64,000 nt of DNA from Chamaecrista fasciculata. Its lineage: Eukaryota > Streptophyta > Magnoliopsida > Fabales > Fabaceae. Below the pieces are notes generated by a model. That model was not told where the DNA came from. It saw only the letters and a program-made list of their open reading frames with translations, and made no database searches. Shown here piece after piece: positions 11,113-22,353 of this stretch. How positions within the stretch are numbered: position 1 is the stretch's first letter; every line of letters starts with the position of its first letter. The stretch is taken from NCBI GenBank assembly GCA_003254925.1, contig QANZ01053264.1, positions 1 to 64,000 on the forward strand, in the 5' to 3' direction. A program made the position numbers and the translations under genes.

Positions 11113-12547
11113 TATTGTATATACTCTTAAAACCTTCTAATAGTTATAGTTTCTCAAAGAGAAAACATACTCTTTGGTCCTTCAATTTCCACACTTCCAA
11201 CGATTTGGTCCAAGAATAATGAAAATAGACTATTTAGTCCTTGAATAATTACAAACATCAACTAGTTATTAGTCTCTGAAGTCTTTTTTCGTTAATTAAA
11301 TTAGTAATGTGATTGTTAAATACACATGTGTCACCATACAAAAAGTGACAAAATTATCATAATGAGTCTCAATCTCAATCTCTGTCACTTCCTTTAATTT
11401 TTGCAGTCATAACAACTAGGGTTCAAAAATACTGTCACAACTAAAGATTATCTTTTGTCTTTTTTCTTCCTCCAAATATGAGTTGCAAATGTGAAAAAGA
11501 ATTGTCATAATGAGTGAATCCCATCTCATCATTCTTATCATTATGATCCTAAAGGAAATAATGGTACTTCAATTTAGGTTTAAGTTTGGGTTTTCAGCTA
11601 ATTAGATGCTAAAATAGCATTTAATGAAGCCACAGAAATTAATAATTATGTCAACTAACATGATAATGTTTGAGGGACTAATTAAATAATTGGCAGTTGT
11701 AAAAAATCAGAGATTGAGTAATAATATATTGCCATATTTTAGAAATTTTAAAAATTTAAACACATAAAAAATTCAGTAAAAATCATATATTATAAAAATA
11801 TAAGATATATATTTTAAAAACTTAAATAAATCTTATTTTTTTTGTATTATTTTGAATTTTATGATGAAAATAACTATTCATGTGTTTTTCAGAAATAATT
11901 TTATCATCGATTTTATGTTTTTTAAATTATAAATTTAACATTAAAATTGATTTTTTTTTTTGAAGCCTCAGTGTTACTCACCAATCACCACTTTATTGTC
12001 ATCCATCAAACCCCACCGAAACAACCTAACAATGAGGGCAAATTAAAATAAACAAATTCTTTTGGGTCACTTTACTTTTTAGGGTAATCTTAAATGGTAC
12101 ACTTCTTACATTAAATATTGATGTATTTGTTTAAGAGAGTGAATTATTTTGAAATTTTATCACAACAACTTGAATCCAAACAATCAAGATAGAGACGCCA
12201 CATTTACACTCGTTAAGGTTGTAGAAGTTGTTTGGTTAGATCCATTTTGCTTCACAAATCAGAAACCATATAGATAATATATTATTATATAAATTTGAGA
12301 TATTTTAATAGTCAATTCTAAAATTACATACTAATAAGATAAAACACAATTATAATAATAAATAATTTTAATTTTGTTATTATAATAAAATACAGTAAAA
12401 ATATAACTTAATTAAATTTTAAGAATTTTATTTTATTTTATATTTTAAATTAAAATTTACATGCATATTTGTGCATACAAAGACCACTCTTGATTGGAAA
12501 TTTGATCAATGTATAATAAATATTTTTCACAACATTCAAATTTAGGC
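10976..12547. other. AT-rich spacer with fold-back-like fragments
   Basis: No gene was seen. Near 11170-11290 and 11660-11730, 'ttggtccttc / tttagtccttgaataatt' and the roughly inverse 'gagggactaattaaataatt' suggest an old fold-back element. A (TA)n tract lies at about 11088-11113. Confidence 0.35.
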
Positions 12548-13960
12548 TCAGTTCGTTTGCGCTTTGATTATAATCTGCTCTGATTATAATCGTAATAAGC
12601 ATGTTCGTTTACGTTTTTTTTCTGATCAAATTATAATCATGATTTTTTTTATAATCAAACACACTCAATTACACTTATACCCCTATATATATACCTATAA
12701 TTACCTATACTCTAATACAATCAATCATCCATCACAAGGGCAAAATGGTCATTTATCTGAATGAGGGGCCATGTTGTAAATACTTATTATTTTCTGGGGC
12801 TAAAATGTTATTTTGCCCAAGTTATTTAGGAATCAAATTGTAATTTTAGCCATTCTCTTCTCTCTCTCTCGTCTCTCTCTTTCTCGCCACTGCAATTTTA
12901 ATCTTCAACGCCGACAACCTCGGTTCCTTCTCCTTCCCCTCTCTCCATCGCAGCCTCCACCTTGACCACCGTCCTCGGCGAATGGAAATTTGGGAATTTG
13001 TGAAAAATGGAGGATGAAGGAGTGGGTTTTGGGTAAATTGATTTTGTGTATGCTTAAGCCACTGTTCATGCGATAGTTTCACAATCTTGGGTGAGGGAAG
13101 TGGGTATATGTCAATGGATATTAGTTTGTTGAGTGGTTTGAAGGAATGGATACACTTGAGGTGTTTGATTGTAAATTTTCCAGTTTTAGATCGTAAACGA
13201 TGAAATGCACAATTTATGACGGAGGAGGTGAAGACAAAGACAAAGACAAAATGGGTTTTCGGTGGAAAGCATGGCGGATGGCGGCGGAGGAATAAGACAG
13301 GCAAAATGGGTTTTCCGATGGAGGGTGGCGGATGGCGGCGGAGGAAGAAGAAGGCAGGAAGGAAGTGTTTTTTTCTTTTTGGTTAATGAGGAAGGAAGTG
13401 GAGAACGTGACCCAAAAGACATTATCCCAAATTTGATTATTTTTTCGGGTCCAATGCTTTTTATCTTCTCTGTCATCTTGTGCGAAACGGTGGATCATTT
13501 TTTTCGGTGGTCCACCGAATGTCGGGGCCAAATGCTACACTTTAGTCCTTTCGGTCCACCATTTCGTAGGAAAAAATGAATTCGGTGGACCAAACAAAAT
13601 AATCATCTCCAAAGTTGCACATGATTATAATTATATTTTCACGCTTTCCAAGGAAAACAGTGACATAATTTGATTTTTCTATAAGCAACAATCACATCCA
13701 AACACACTTTTATTATAATCAAATCACATCTTACTTTTTCCTACTTTTTCTAACTTTTTCTTCCATTTTTACCCCTATACAATTTATCAATTTTCTTACC
13801 CTTCTATCTACCAACCACAATCATTACATACCCATTTCAATAATTTCACACCAAATAATCAACTTTCATCCAAACACCAATACACAAATAATCAACTTTG
13901 ATTATAATCATACTCTGATTATAATCAGAGCAGATTTTATTATAAGCGCAAACGAACTGA
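12548..13960. mobile_element. TIR element (1.4 kb) with GC-rich internal cargo
   Basis: The left end tcagttcgtttgcgcttt followed by GCTCTGATTATAATC, and the right end read inward (tcagttcgtttgcgctta, then GCTCTGATTATAATC), form an inverted repeat of about 50 bp. Further out-of-register TTATAATC and 'caaacac' motifs recur in both subterminal regions. No transposase is encoded. The core (about 12860-13580) is markedly richer in GC than its surroundings and starts with a pyrimidine tract. It includes a near-duplicate of about 50 bp (ggcggatggcggcggagga at about 13275 and 13330). No ORF in the core has a recognisable domain. The TIR style suggests a hAT or PIF/Harbinger relative; I found no matching target duplication, so the class is open. 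Confidence 0.6.
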
Positions 13961-14420
13961 ATAAATAGTGAGTTATATGTAAGATTAACTGGTTTTATTT
14001 AAATAAATAAAAATAATAAAATATATTGTTTAAATATATGTGATTAATTTTTTAGGCGAAAATTTCTAAGTTCATTAGTTTCACTTTAGTCCCTTGAATT
14101 CTGATAATCAATCAAAATTTTGCTAACATTCAAAACTATTAATTCACTTAACGAAAATTTATGAAATATGGACACTTTATTTTGAAAGCGTGTTCTCATG
14201 TTAGACACGTGTCCAAGTCCGACACCCATAAGACACTCGTACAACACATATTCATAAGTTTCATAATATAAAATCAATTTTTATGACTTTAACGTGACAA
14301 ATAATAAAAACTAATGATATATATGACATATATTAGGAATAAATATTGTAATTTTTAAAGTTCTCATCAAAATTTATATATTTTTAACTATTTAGAAATA
14401 TATATCGTGACGTGTCGTAT
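13961..14420. other. AT-rich spacer
   Basis: Nothing coding was seen. 'tttagtcccttgaattctgat' near 14085 is a fold-back-MITE-like fragment. The segment ends at the Tat LTR boundary. Confidence 0.4.
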
Positions 14421-15062
14421 TGATGAACTAGGTTCTGGCCGGGGGTCATTACCTGGTTCAGATGATGCAACTCTGGGTTCAAGGTTACTTGCAAGACAAT
14501 GAACGCACAGGGTGGCCCTGCGATTCACCTCCAATGCTTAAGTTAGTAAGGGTTATGAGCTAGATAATCTCAATTGACTGAGTAGAGAGCTTACCTTTTT
14601 CCAGTGTGAAGGGTTAACCTTTTATACTGGCTGAGGGTGATCTGGCGTGATCTTGCCATAAATGTCTGGATGCTTGATTGTGATCCAGGCTGATCTGATT
14701 GTGATCCTTGGCTCTCACGTAATTTCCTTTTATGTGAAAGGTGCCTTAATAGCTAAGGCGTTATCAAGGGAAAGGATCTCCGAGTGATTTGCCTTGATTG
14801 ATAGCGGATCTTGATCGATCCTTAATTGACTCCTGATTGATTCAGGGGATGTTTCCTTATTTGTTGGTGCGTGGGCGCCCACACCCTTCGTGATTGTGGG
14901 CGCCCACACCCTTCGTGATTGTGGGCGCCCACATCTGATGGCGAGATACAAGGCGTTCATGCCTATGTGATCCATCTGGTGGGTTTGTAGCCTGCAGGAT
15001 TAAGGGCATGCTCTGCCATTTGGGCCTCCTAATTATTGGGCCTATTATCACTAGTCCCAACA
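14421..15062 (-). repeat. 3' LTR of the Tat element (642 bp)
   Basis: Read on the minus strand it begins TGTTGGGACTAGTGATAATAG and ends ..CCTAGTTCATCA. It has a TATA box (GTATAAAAGG, plus positions 14618-14628) followed by the expected R/U5-like region. There is no partner LTR in the window, so the boundaries rest on the TG..CA ends and on the change of composition at both sides. The upstream polypurine tract is weak. Confidence 0.65.
14871..14932. repeat. 25-bp tandem repeat with palindromic core in the Tat LTR
   Basis: The perfect 12-bp palindrome GTGGGCGCCCAC occurs at 14871-14882, 14896-14907 and 14921-14932, exactly 25 bp apart. The 13-bp linkers (acccttcgtgatt) between copies one and two and copies two and three are identical. 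It lies in the U3 part of the LTR, upstream of the TATA box, where enhancer repeats are usual. Confidence 0.9.
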
Positions 15063-15902
15063 AAAGAAGTGAAGCTCTATCCCCATCAGTGGAGTCCCCT
15101 TCGAGGGCGTTCTCGACACTGACTGCAACCTCATGGGCGTCTTTGTCGTGGACGCCTCGGGTTTTACTTTGAAGGTCTAGGAGTGTTAGCCTGATGTGGC
15201 ATCCTTGGACCTGACTGCTTTCACCCTTGTCGCTTTAGTTCCTTTGCTGACGTCATGTGTCACTTCCTGTCAGCGCATCGTGGTTACGTGTCACGCAGCG
15301 ATTCGTTGATACTCCACCATGATGGCGGAATGTGGACTGTGGGGGGCGCATTTAATGCGCCTCTTCGAATTTCGTGACTGTTTTTTCAAAACAGCTAACT
15401 TTTCCCTCTACTTCCTCACTTCCTCCATTTTCATTTTCCAGCTTCCTCTCTCCTTATTTTCTCTGTGCTTTCGAGTTTTCTTGCCGAAACTGCTCTCCTG
15501 CGAAGCTCCATAGCGTCTTGTCGTCGTCTCCTTTGCTCCGGCAGCTGTACTCGTCGTCGATCTGGTGAGTGTTTCAACATTGTCTTTGCCATTTCAGTTG
15601 TGATTTCTGGGTTTTCATTAGAGTTTTAGTCATCGCGTTCTTTGCGTTCTTCGCAGCGTTCTTCAACTTCTTCAAACCTTTTCCTCCAGGATTCTCCTTT
15701 CATTCATTAGCGTTATGGACTTTGATGACCATAAGTTTTCTAACCCTTCTCCTTCATCTTCGTCATCTTCTTCATCTTTTGAATTCTGGTCTGAGTTTGG
15801 TGATCAACCACAACCGCTGAGGGTCATTTTCCCAAACGATTCCTAGTTCCCCGAGGGCGTTTCCCCCTTTTTGCTGGTGAATGGAGGAGAGTTCTTCATA
15901 AA
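15063..15902 (+). promoter_or_regulatory. Region upstream of the Tat antisense ORF
   Basis: This lies between the LTR and the antisense ORF. It contains TGACGTCA (15247-15254, a bZIP-type site), TTACGTGTCA near 15283, and then a pyrimidine-rich leader-like stretch (about 15390-15560). These fit a promoter and 5' UTR for the plus-strand ORF. This is inference from motifs; no TATA box is obvious. Confidence 0.35.
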
Positions 15903-18360
15903 ATGGGTTATAACTGTCATGTTTCCTCAGCTGCTGGAAACAGTGCGAGAGCGCCTAGAACGTCAACGCCCAATAACTCTGTTCCTGAATCATCAGCGCC
16001 TACTAGGTTCGCGTCTCCTATGGATAGGAGAGATGGTGATGCGGGGGCGTCCTCGTCCCACATTCCAAGAGAGATTTTAGAAGTGCTTGCTGACTTGTCT
16101 TCATCCACGTCGTCGGAGATTCGCGAGATGTTATCTACTCCTGCGGAGTCGGCGTCCATAGATGAGGGGTCATCTGTACCCGAGGAAGCGGGTGGCGTTG
16201 ATGTTCCTGTTTGGGCGTCCATAGGGGATGGCAATTCTCAACAAACGATCTATGGTGAGGAAGTTGATTTTCAAGCTCACCCTGAGTGGTTTCTTTGTCA
16301 GAATCTCAAGTTGGTCAACGTTCCTTGGGTCAAGGGGGAGATGATGTTATGTGGTCCCGATAGGGCCGAAGTCATGAGAAATGCGCGTCTCGTAGTTGAT
16401 TGGCGCCGTTAGAGACCCAATGAAAAGGTGCGGAAGACATTCTTGGATTTGACTAGCGATCTGGTGAAGGAGTACTACACCTGGAACTTTGGTGTGGACG
16501 TACTCGAGGGGCTCAACCGAAATTTGATGGCGTCCTCACCACGTCGTCGGTCGTCGGGATGTGAGATTTCCACCCAGAGTCACCTGGCGTCACTGCCGGA
16601 CATGCTCTACACCGACGGAAGAGGCTTTCTGATTTCCAAGCACGCTCTTGGGGGTTGTGATATAGAAATGCCTTTCAACCTTGCAGTCCTGGATCTTCTA
16701 GCCATTATAAATATTTGTCTCATTCAAGTTAGTGCCAATGGATGGCGCATCTTGTTGGGCTTTGTCGCCAAATGCAAGAGGGACAGTGTTGCTGCAACAG
16801 CCCGGTTGTTTTTGTATTTTTCCTACCCTCACTAGGTGGATAATTACTTCATCTCCTACTACAGGCGTCCGGGGCGTCCCAAGATTTTGAAGCATGCCGT
16901 TAGCAACCCCAAGGAATGGCAATATAAGTTTGTTTTTATTAAGGAGTCGGGATCTGACCAGCCTTTCTGGGTTCGCGCGTCGGATGAGCGTGCCATGTTT
17001 CCCTTATCATGGAGGAGGCCTCGACTCGGGCCCTTCGAATGCAACTGGAGGGACCTAACCGTTGATGAGCGCTTGGCGGCGTTGCAGTTGATCACCACTG
17101 ACCTTTTTGATCCCAAGCGTTGTATGTGTCTCTATTTGTTCTTGCACGATATTTCATCTTATACTGATCACTTCTAAACTCTGCTTGGTTTACGTTTCAG
17201 TAGTTGAGGCTTCCTTGGCCGATGTTATCGGGACCAAGCGTCCTCGGGGGGACAAGAGGAAAGAGAAAGTGGTGGCGTCCTCGAAGAAGAAGCCCGTTTC
17301 TGTCCCAAGGAAGCCTGGGAACGTTACAATTCGTGAGCCTACTACGGCTCCAAGTCCTCCTGCCAATCCCATTGGCGGGGAAAAAGAAACTACTGCTCCT
17401 GCGGCGAAGGATGGGAAGGCGCCGTCACGAAAGCGCGCACGCCCCACTGTTGAAGTTCCTCTAATTCCAGCTGCTCCGGAGGCTGGAGACTTTAACGCTC
17501 TGGAGATTCTTTCTAACTGTCTTTCCGAGGCAGCGGTAGTGAAGAGAGACGACCTGGCTAGGGCATCCACGAAAAACACTCGAGATCCCATCGAGGAGAC
17601 CGCTCAATTTTTGTTGGCTGCTGGATTGCGGGTATTAGCCAACAGCATCTCCAGGAAAGATCTCATTTCTGAGAGGGATGACGCACGTGAGGAAGCCAAG
17701 AAGTTGCGCTGTGCTGTTGAAGAGCTGACGGATGAATTGGAACTGACCAAGGCTTCCCGAGATTCCCTCAAGACCGGGTATGAGCGGAGGGTTAAGCAAC
17801 TGGAGGAGACCACTGGCGTTCTCAACCAGCTCAACGAGAAAGTGGCTGGTCTGGAAGCCGAGATTCGAAATCGCAAGGACGCCTATGCAGCCCTTAAGGA
17901 GTTAGCCTTGAGGCAGATCAAGTGGAGGGGTTCTCGCTACAACTACATAGGTTTTAACAACGCCATCGAGTAGTTGAGGTTGCGCAATGCCAACTTGGAT
18001 ATTTTAGGGATATGCCCAAATAAAATAGTTAAGGGCAAGCTCATCTGGGACCCAATAGACTCTGACCCTGCAGTGAAGATCCCTAGAATGCCCGAGAATT
18101 ATGCGCTGAAGGGGTATGAATCCGGGGGTGATGACGACTTTCCCTGGTTCCCGAATTGCGTGGTCTCTCTTCCAGGTGAAGAAGGAGAAGCCGTTGAGGG
18201 CGCCACGATTCCTGAAATGGAGGGCGTTCATGTCCATAGCACTGAGGAGGGGAATCGTTCAGATAATGTCGTTGAGGATGATAACGTCATAGATGAGGAC
18301 GCCCTTGCTGAGGAAGCCCCCCGTGCTGGAGTTGCTGAGGATGCCCCTGCTGATGCTTAG
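15903..18360 (+). pseudogene. Tat-element antisense ORF (aORF), broken
   Basis: A GC-rich coding region on the strand opposite to pol, in the position where Tat-lineage elements carry an extra ORF of unknown role. The N-terminal part is Ser/Thr/Pro-rich and acidic. The middle resembles the plant 'putative gypsy-type transposon' family, with aromatic-rich, globular sequence such as FISYYRRPGRPKILKHAV and WQYKFVFIKESG. Next come basic, NLS-like runs (KRPRGDKRKEK) and, from about 17660 to 17910, a heptad-rich coiled coil (EEAKKLRCAVEELTDELEL and following). The C-terminus is acidic and alanine-rich, ending at 18360. Open stretches lie in more than one frame. Some of this may reflect splicing and some decay; I treat it as a fossil with a few breaks. 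Confidence 0.65.
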
Positions 18361-18388
18361 GCTTGCGTGCTTATGTTTGTTTTGCTAT

Positions 18389-18499
18389 GGGCCTGCGTGC
18401 CCTTTTTAATTTTTGTGGATTTGTTGTGGCTTTCATGCCACATTTGATTTTGATGGTGTGGCCTTCGTGCCACTTTTGAATATTTGGGCGGTGTCGCCC
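18389..18499 (+). repeat. Four consecutive small GC hairpins after the aORF
   Basis: Four short dyads follow the aORF end within 140 bp: gggcctgcgtgccc (18389-18402), gtggctttcatgccac (18426-18441), gtggccttcgtgccac (18458-18473) and gggcggtgtcgccc (18486-18499). Each can form a 4-5 bp GC stem. They lie in the convergent 3' zone between the antisense ORF and integrase. Confidence 0.75.
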
Positions 18500-18731
18500 G
18501 TAAATTTATGCCTTAGCTTAGCTATGTTTGCTCTCCACGCTTTTTTTCCTCGTTTTGCTTGTTATGTTTGACTCGCGTTTTCCATGCTTTGATTTGATTA
18601 TCGTATTGTTTGCACGTTCCAGTGTTGCCTCGCAATGGGCACGCTTCGAGCGTTTGCGTATCATACACTAAGTTTTAACTAGTCATCCAAGGGAGGGACG
18701 GTCCGCATGGTTTGTGAGTGCCACACTCACA

Positions 18732-18760
18732 AGGCTCCTTCGAGGGCCTTTTTTTTTTGT
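18732..18760 (+). terminator. Hairpin plus T-tract, terminator-like
   Basis: ggctccttcgagggcc followed by a run of about ten T lies roughly 375 bp after the aORF ends. Such structures can end Pol III transcripts or pause Pol II. Here the support is only the shape, and the role is unknown. Confidence 0.25.
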
Positions 18761-18959
18761 TGTTCCGAGGGCGTCCCCCCGAGCAACTTAATATAGTTAA
18801 CATAGTGTGTTAGGGAAAAAATGCACTTTATTGATTTAGAATCTCAGTACAATTGGCTCAGTGGCCTTCTTTGGTTGTTACAGCGCTTCCTTACTAAGGG
18901 AAATAAAATTTAAGTTTGGCCATGTTCCAAGCGTTTGGAAGTGGCTTACCTTCGAAGGT

Positions 18960-19944
18960 CTCCAGCTTAAAGGCGTTGCCAGGCAGGGTTTCTGTAACCC
19001 TGTATGGGCCTTCCCAGCTTTCCGTGTCTAGGATCCTTCCTGTTGTTTTCCACAGTTCTGAGTACCAGGTCCCCTATTTCAAGGGTCCTGGGTTTGATTT
19101 TGGAGTCATGGTATTTTTTAACCATTTGGTTGTAGGCAGCTTGCCTAATGGCTGCAACTTCTCTTCTTTCTTCCAAGCTATCCAGCTCTTCAAGTCTGGA
19201 GTTGGCATAATTGGTACTCGGATAGTTGATTATCCTCTCGGTTGGGACGTTCACTTCAGCAGGTATCACTGCTTCATGCCCATATGCCAAGGCGAAGGGT
19301 GTTTCCTTCGTGGCTGTTTGTTCTGTGGTCCTGTATGACCATAATACTGAGGGGAGTTCATCAACCCATCTTCCCTTAGCTGACTCCAGTCTCCTTTTGA
19401 TTCCTTGTATGATGATCCTGTTAGCCAATTCAACTTGGCCATTTGTGGTAGGATGTTCTTCCGAGGTGGTCTTGTGGTGGATTTTCCAGGCCTTATAGAA
19501 GTCTTGGAATTTCTTGCTCGTGAACTGAGCGCCATTGTCAGATATCAATGTGCTTGGGATGCCAAACCTAGTGATGATGTTTTGCCACACGAGTTTTTCC
19601 ATGGCTTCCGTGGTTATGGACGCCACGGCTTCGGCTTCCACCCACTTTGTGAAGTAGTGCACAACGACTATGAGAAATTTTCTCTAGTAAGTGGCCATTG
19701 GGAATGGCCTTGCAATGTCGATCCCCCAAAGATCAAAAGGCCATGGAGAAGTGATGGCGTTCAGGGGAGCTGCGTGTGAGTGGATCATGTTGGCGTACTT
19801 TTGGCATTTCTCGCACGAGCGGACAACGTTCTCAGCATCTTGCTGAAGTGTGGGCCAGAAGTAGCCCGCTCTTTGGATTTTCCTTCGCATCACCATCGGG
19901 TCTTGGTGGCTTGCACATAGTCCTTCGTGGACTTCGGTTAACAC
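18960..19944 (-). pseudogene. Tat element integrase region
   Basis: The minus strand carries the HHCC zinc-binding segment (VHEGLCASHQ and CEKCQKYA) and then the DDE catalytic core. Recognisable motifs include LWGIDIARPF, FGIPSTLISDNGAQF and HPTTNGQVELANR, with the integrase C-terminal region (HEAVIPAEVNVPT) after them. These match Gypsy integrases of the Tat type. The region is broken and is listed as part of the fossil element at 14421-23165. Confidence 0.85.
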
Positions 19945-20109
19945 TGTTGATCTCGTCTCCTGCTATGCATTTGGCTCCAGGATGACTGAAGTTTTTCCTG
20001 TATTGCCTTGTCTGATGAAGTATCTGCCAAATCTCCTTGTGACCTTTCTGGCTTCGTTCTTGTCTGAAGGGAGGGCGCCTGTGGCCAAATATTTGAATAT
20101 TGGCGTTCT

Positions 20110-20660
20110 CTAGTCGTCAACTTCTTCCGTGGGAAGAACATCCTGCTCCAGGATTGACGGCTCCCTTATAGTTGTTTTGATGATGGAGTCTCTACCCCCT
20201 TTGGTTGGCTTGGACGCCAGTATGGTGAGCTCATCTGCTCTGCCGTTGTCGTTTCGCGAGATATGTTGGAAGGTGGCTTCGATTCCAGAGCCTTCGATGA
20301 TTTTCTTCGTCTTTTCGGCGTATTGGACCATAATTGGGTCTTTGGTTTCGTACTCTCCGTTCACCTGTTGTATCACCAGTTGGGAGTCTCCCAAGATTTC
20401 TAGCTTTCTGGCACCGATGTTCGCTGCTAATTTTAGAGTAGCTATCAGGGCCTCGTACTCTACTTGATTGTTGGTGATTGGGCACTCAATTTCTATTGAT
20501 TGTTCCACGATGGCGCCATCTGGGGCTCGCATCACTACTCCTGCACCTCGTTGTGAGTTAGATACGGCTCCATCGATGTGTACCTTCCATGTCCAGTCTT
20601 GGGCATTCTCGGGTCCCGTCATCTCGGCTACGAAGTCTGCCAACGCTGTCCTTTGATGGC
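20110..20660 (-). pseudogene. Second (archaeal-type) RNase H of the Tat element
   Basis: The minus strand encodes a full RNase H fold distinct from the one that follows RT. Visible motifs are WKVHIDGAVSNSQRGAGVV, ITNNQVEYEALI, LGDSQLVIQQVNGEYE and RNDNGRADELT, i.e. the D..E..D..D pattern of RNase H. An additional archaeal-like RNase H placed between the first RNase H and integrase is known for plant Tat elements, and it supports the lineage assignment. Confidence 0.8.
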
Positions 20661-21123
20661 CCTTCTGGGCTCGTAGGCTATCCCGTACTCTGAAATTTCC
20701 ACAGACCAAACCGACATTCTTCTGGCGATGTCGGGTTGTTCTACCATCTGTTTGATGGGTCTGTCTGTTCTGACAATTATCTGATATTGTTGGTAGTAAT
20801 GTCTCAACTTCCTAGTTGAATGAAGTAATGAGAATGTTAACTTCTCCAGGCGGTGATACCGCTTTTCTGCTCCTGTAAGAGTTTTACTGGTGAAGTAGAT
20901 GGGTTTTTGTTCTTCTCCCACTTCTAGCACCAAAGCTTAGCTAATTGCGTCATCTGTGGACGCCAAATAGACGTAGATGGGTTTGTCTTTGACTGAGATT
21001 ACTAGAGTTGGCGGCGACGCCAAATATTTTTTCAACTTCTGGAAGGCTTCCTCGCATTCCTCGGTCCATTCGAATTTTTTGTTCGCTTTTAGCGTTTTGG
21101 AAAAGGGTAAGCATCTATCAGCA
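20628..21123 (-). pseudogene. First RNase H (RT-linked) of the Tat element
   Basis: The minus strand shows the connection and RT-linked RNase H region: PFSKTLKANKKFEWTEECEE, KKYLASPP, and then YFTSKTLTGAEKRYHRLEKL and HYYQQYQIIVRTDRPIKQM. These are standard Gypsy RNase H landmarks. It is part of the broken element and is separated from the RT domain by a non-coding block (about 21125-21330). Confidence 0.75.
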
Positions 21124-21323
21124 GACCTGAATGTAAAGAGAACTCGTGATGAGTGATACTCGTTTTATTAATGTCGAATTGTGCGCCGTAGGACGGCTTA
21201 CATAGTGACTTTGAAAGTAAATTGCAAGAAGAATAAAGACAGAATTCTAAAGACACGACTTATTTAAGAAAGAAGAAACTAGTAGCTAAAAAGCTTTATT
21301 GCTGACAAGGCGCTGGGCGCCTT

Positions 21324-22169
21324 CTACCTTGACAGGAACCTATTAAGAGCCGCTAGCCTGCCGTTTAGGCGTTGGACTTCCTTGACTGTCTTTGGAGCTT
21401 TCATCTCCAGAGTGGCCTTGCACTGATCTGGGTTTGCTTCAATTCCTCTGTGGGTGAGCATGAATCCCAGAAACTTTCCTCCATTGACCCCAAAGTCACA
21501 CTTGGAGGGGTTCAGTTTCATTTGGTACTTCCTCAGCTGGTTGAAGATTTCTTTCAAGTCTTCAGTGTGCTTTCCTCCCTCTTTGGTTTTTACCACCATG
21601 TCGTCCACGTAAACCTCCACGTTCTTCCTGATGTAATCTTTGAAGAAAAGATCCATCATCCTCTGGTAGGTGGCGCCTGCATTTTTCAATCCGAAAGGCA
21701 TCGCCGTGTAACAGTACGTTCCCAGTTCGGTGATGAAGGACGTTTTTTCGGCGTCCTCAAGATTCATTTTGATCTGGTTGTAGCCACTGAAGGCGTCCAG
21801 GAAGCTCATGGTCTGATGACGGCAGGTTCCATCCACCAGTTTGTCGATGTTAGGCAAAGGATAGTGGTCCTTTGGGCAAGCATTGTTCAGGTCAGTGAAG
21901 TCAACACACATTCTCCATTTACCATTGGCTTTCTTGACCAACACCACGTTGGAAAGCCACTCAGTGTACTTGGTTTCCCTGATGAAACCTGCAGCTAAAA
22001 GCTTGCTCACTTCCTCCTTGATTGCCGTTTGGCGTTCTTGGCCGAATAGGCGCTTTCGTTTGATAACTCTGGTTCTTCCATCTTTGTTTAGGCTGTGACA
22101 GATGAGTTTTGGATCGATCCTTGGAATGTCGGCAGGACGCCAGGAAAAGACGTCTAAGGACGCCTTCAA
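21324..22169 (-). pseudogene. Reverse transcriptase domain of the Tat element
   Basis: About 280 residues of Gypsy RT are present on the minus strand: the template-grip region (EEVSKLLAAGFIRE, WLSNVVLVKKANGKWRMCVD), YPLPNIDKLVDG, FLDAFSGYNQI, the palm segment MPFGLKNAGATYQRMMD, the catalytic YVDDMVVKT, and KCDFGV..FLGFMLTHRGIE. This is the best-preserved part of the element and gives the clearest lineage signal. Confidence 0.92.
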
Positions 22170-22353
22170 AAGCTAAATGAGCTCAGCTTTCTCCGCTTCA
22201 TGCAGCAGCATGTTGATTTGCACGGTTTTTTCCGCGTTGTCTCCCAGCTGTACAACTTCTAAGTCACCCATCGGCTGTGCTTCGACCTCGTCTCTGAAAT
22301 CCTCCACTTCACAGTTCAGGACTTCAGGGTCCACCGCCTCCTTGGCGCTATCA

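Noticed and set aside
12846-13579. Several overlapping open frames in both strands of the GC-rich core
   Set aside because: They overlap in five frames, are low-complexity (Pro/Ser or Arg/Glu runs from pyrimidine-rich DNA), and none has a recognisable domain. The region is better described as cargo of a TIR element.
14871-14932. Regularly spaced palindromes considered as a CRISPR-like array
   Set aside because: There are only three units with identical spacers, inside a plant LTR. No CRISPR context exists.
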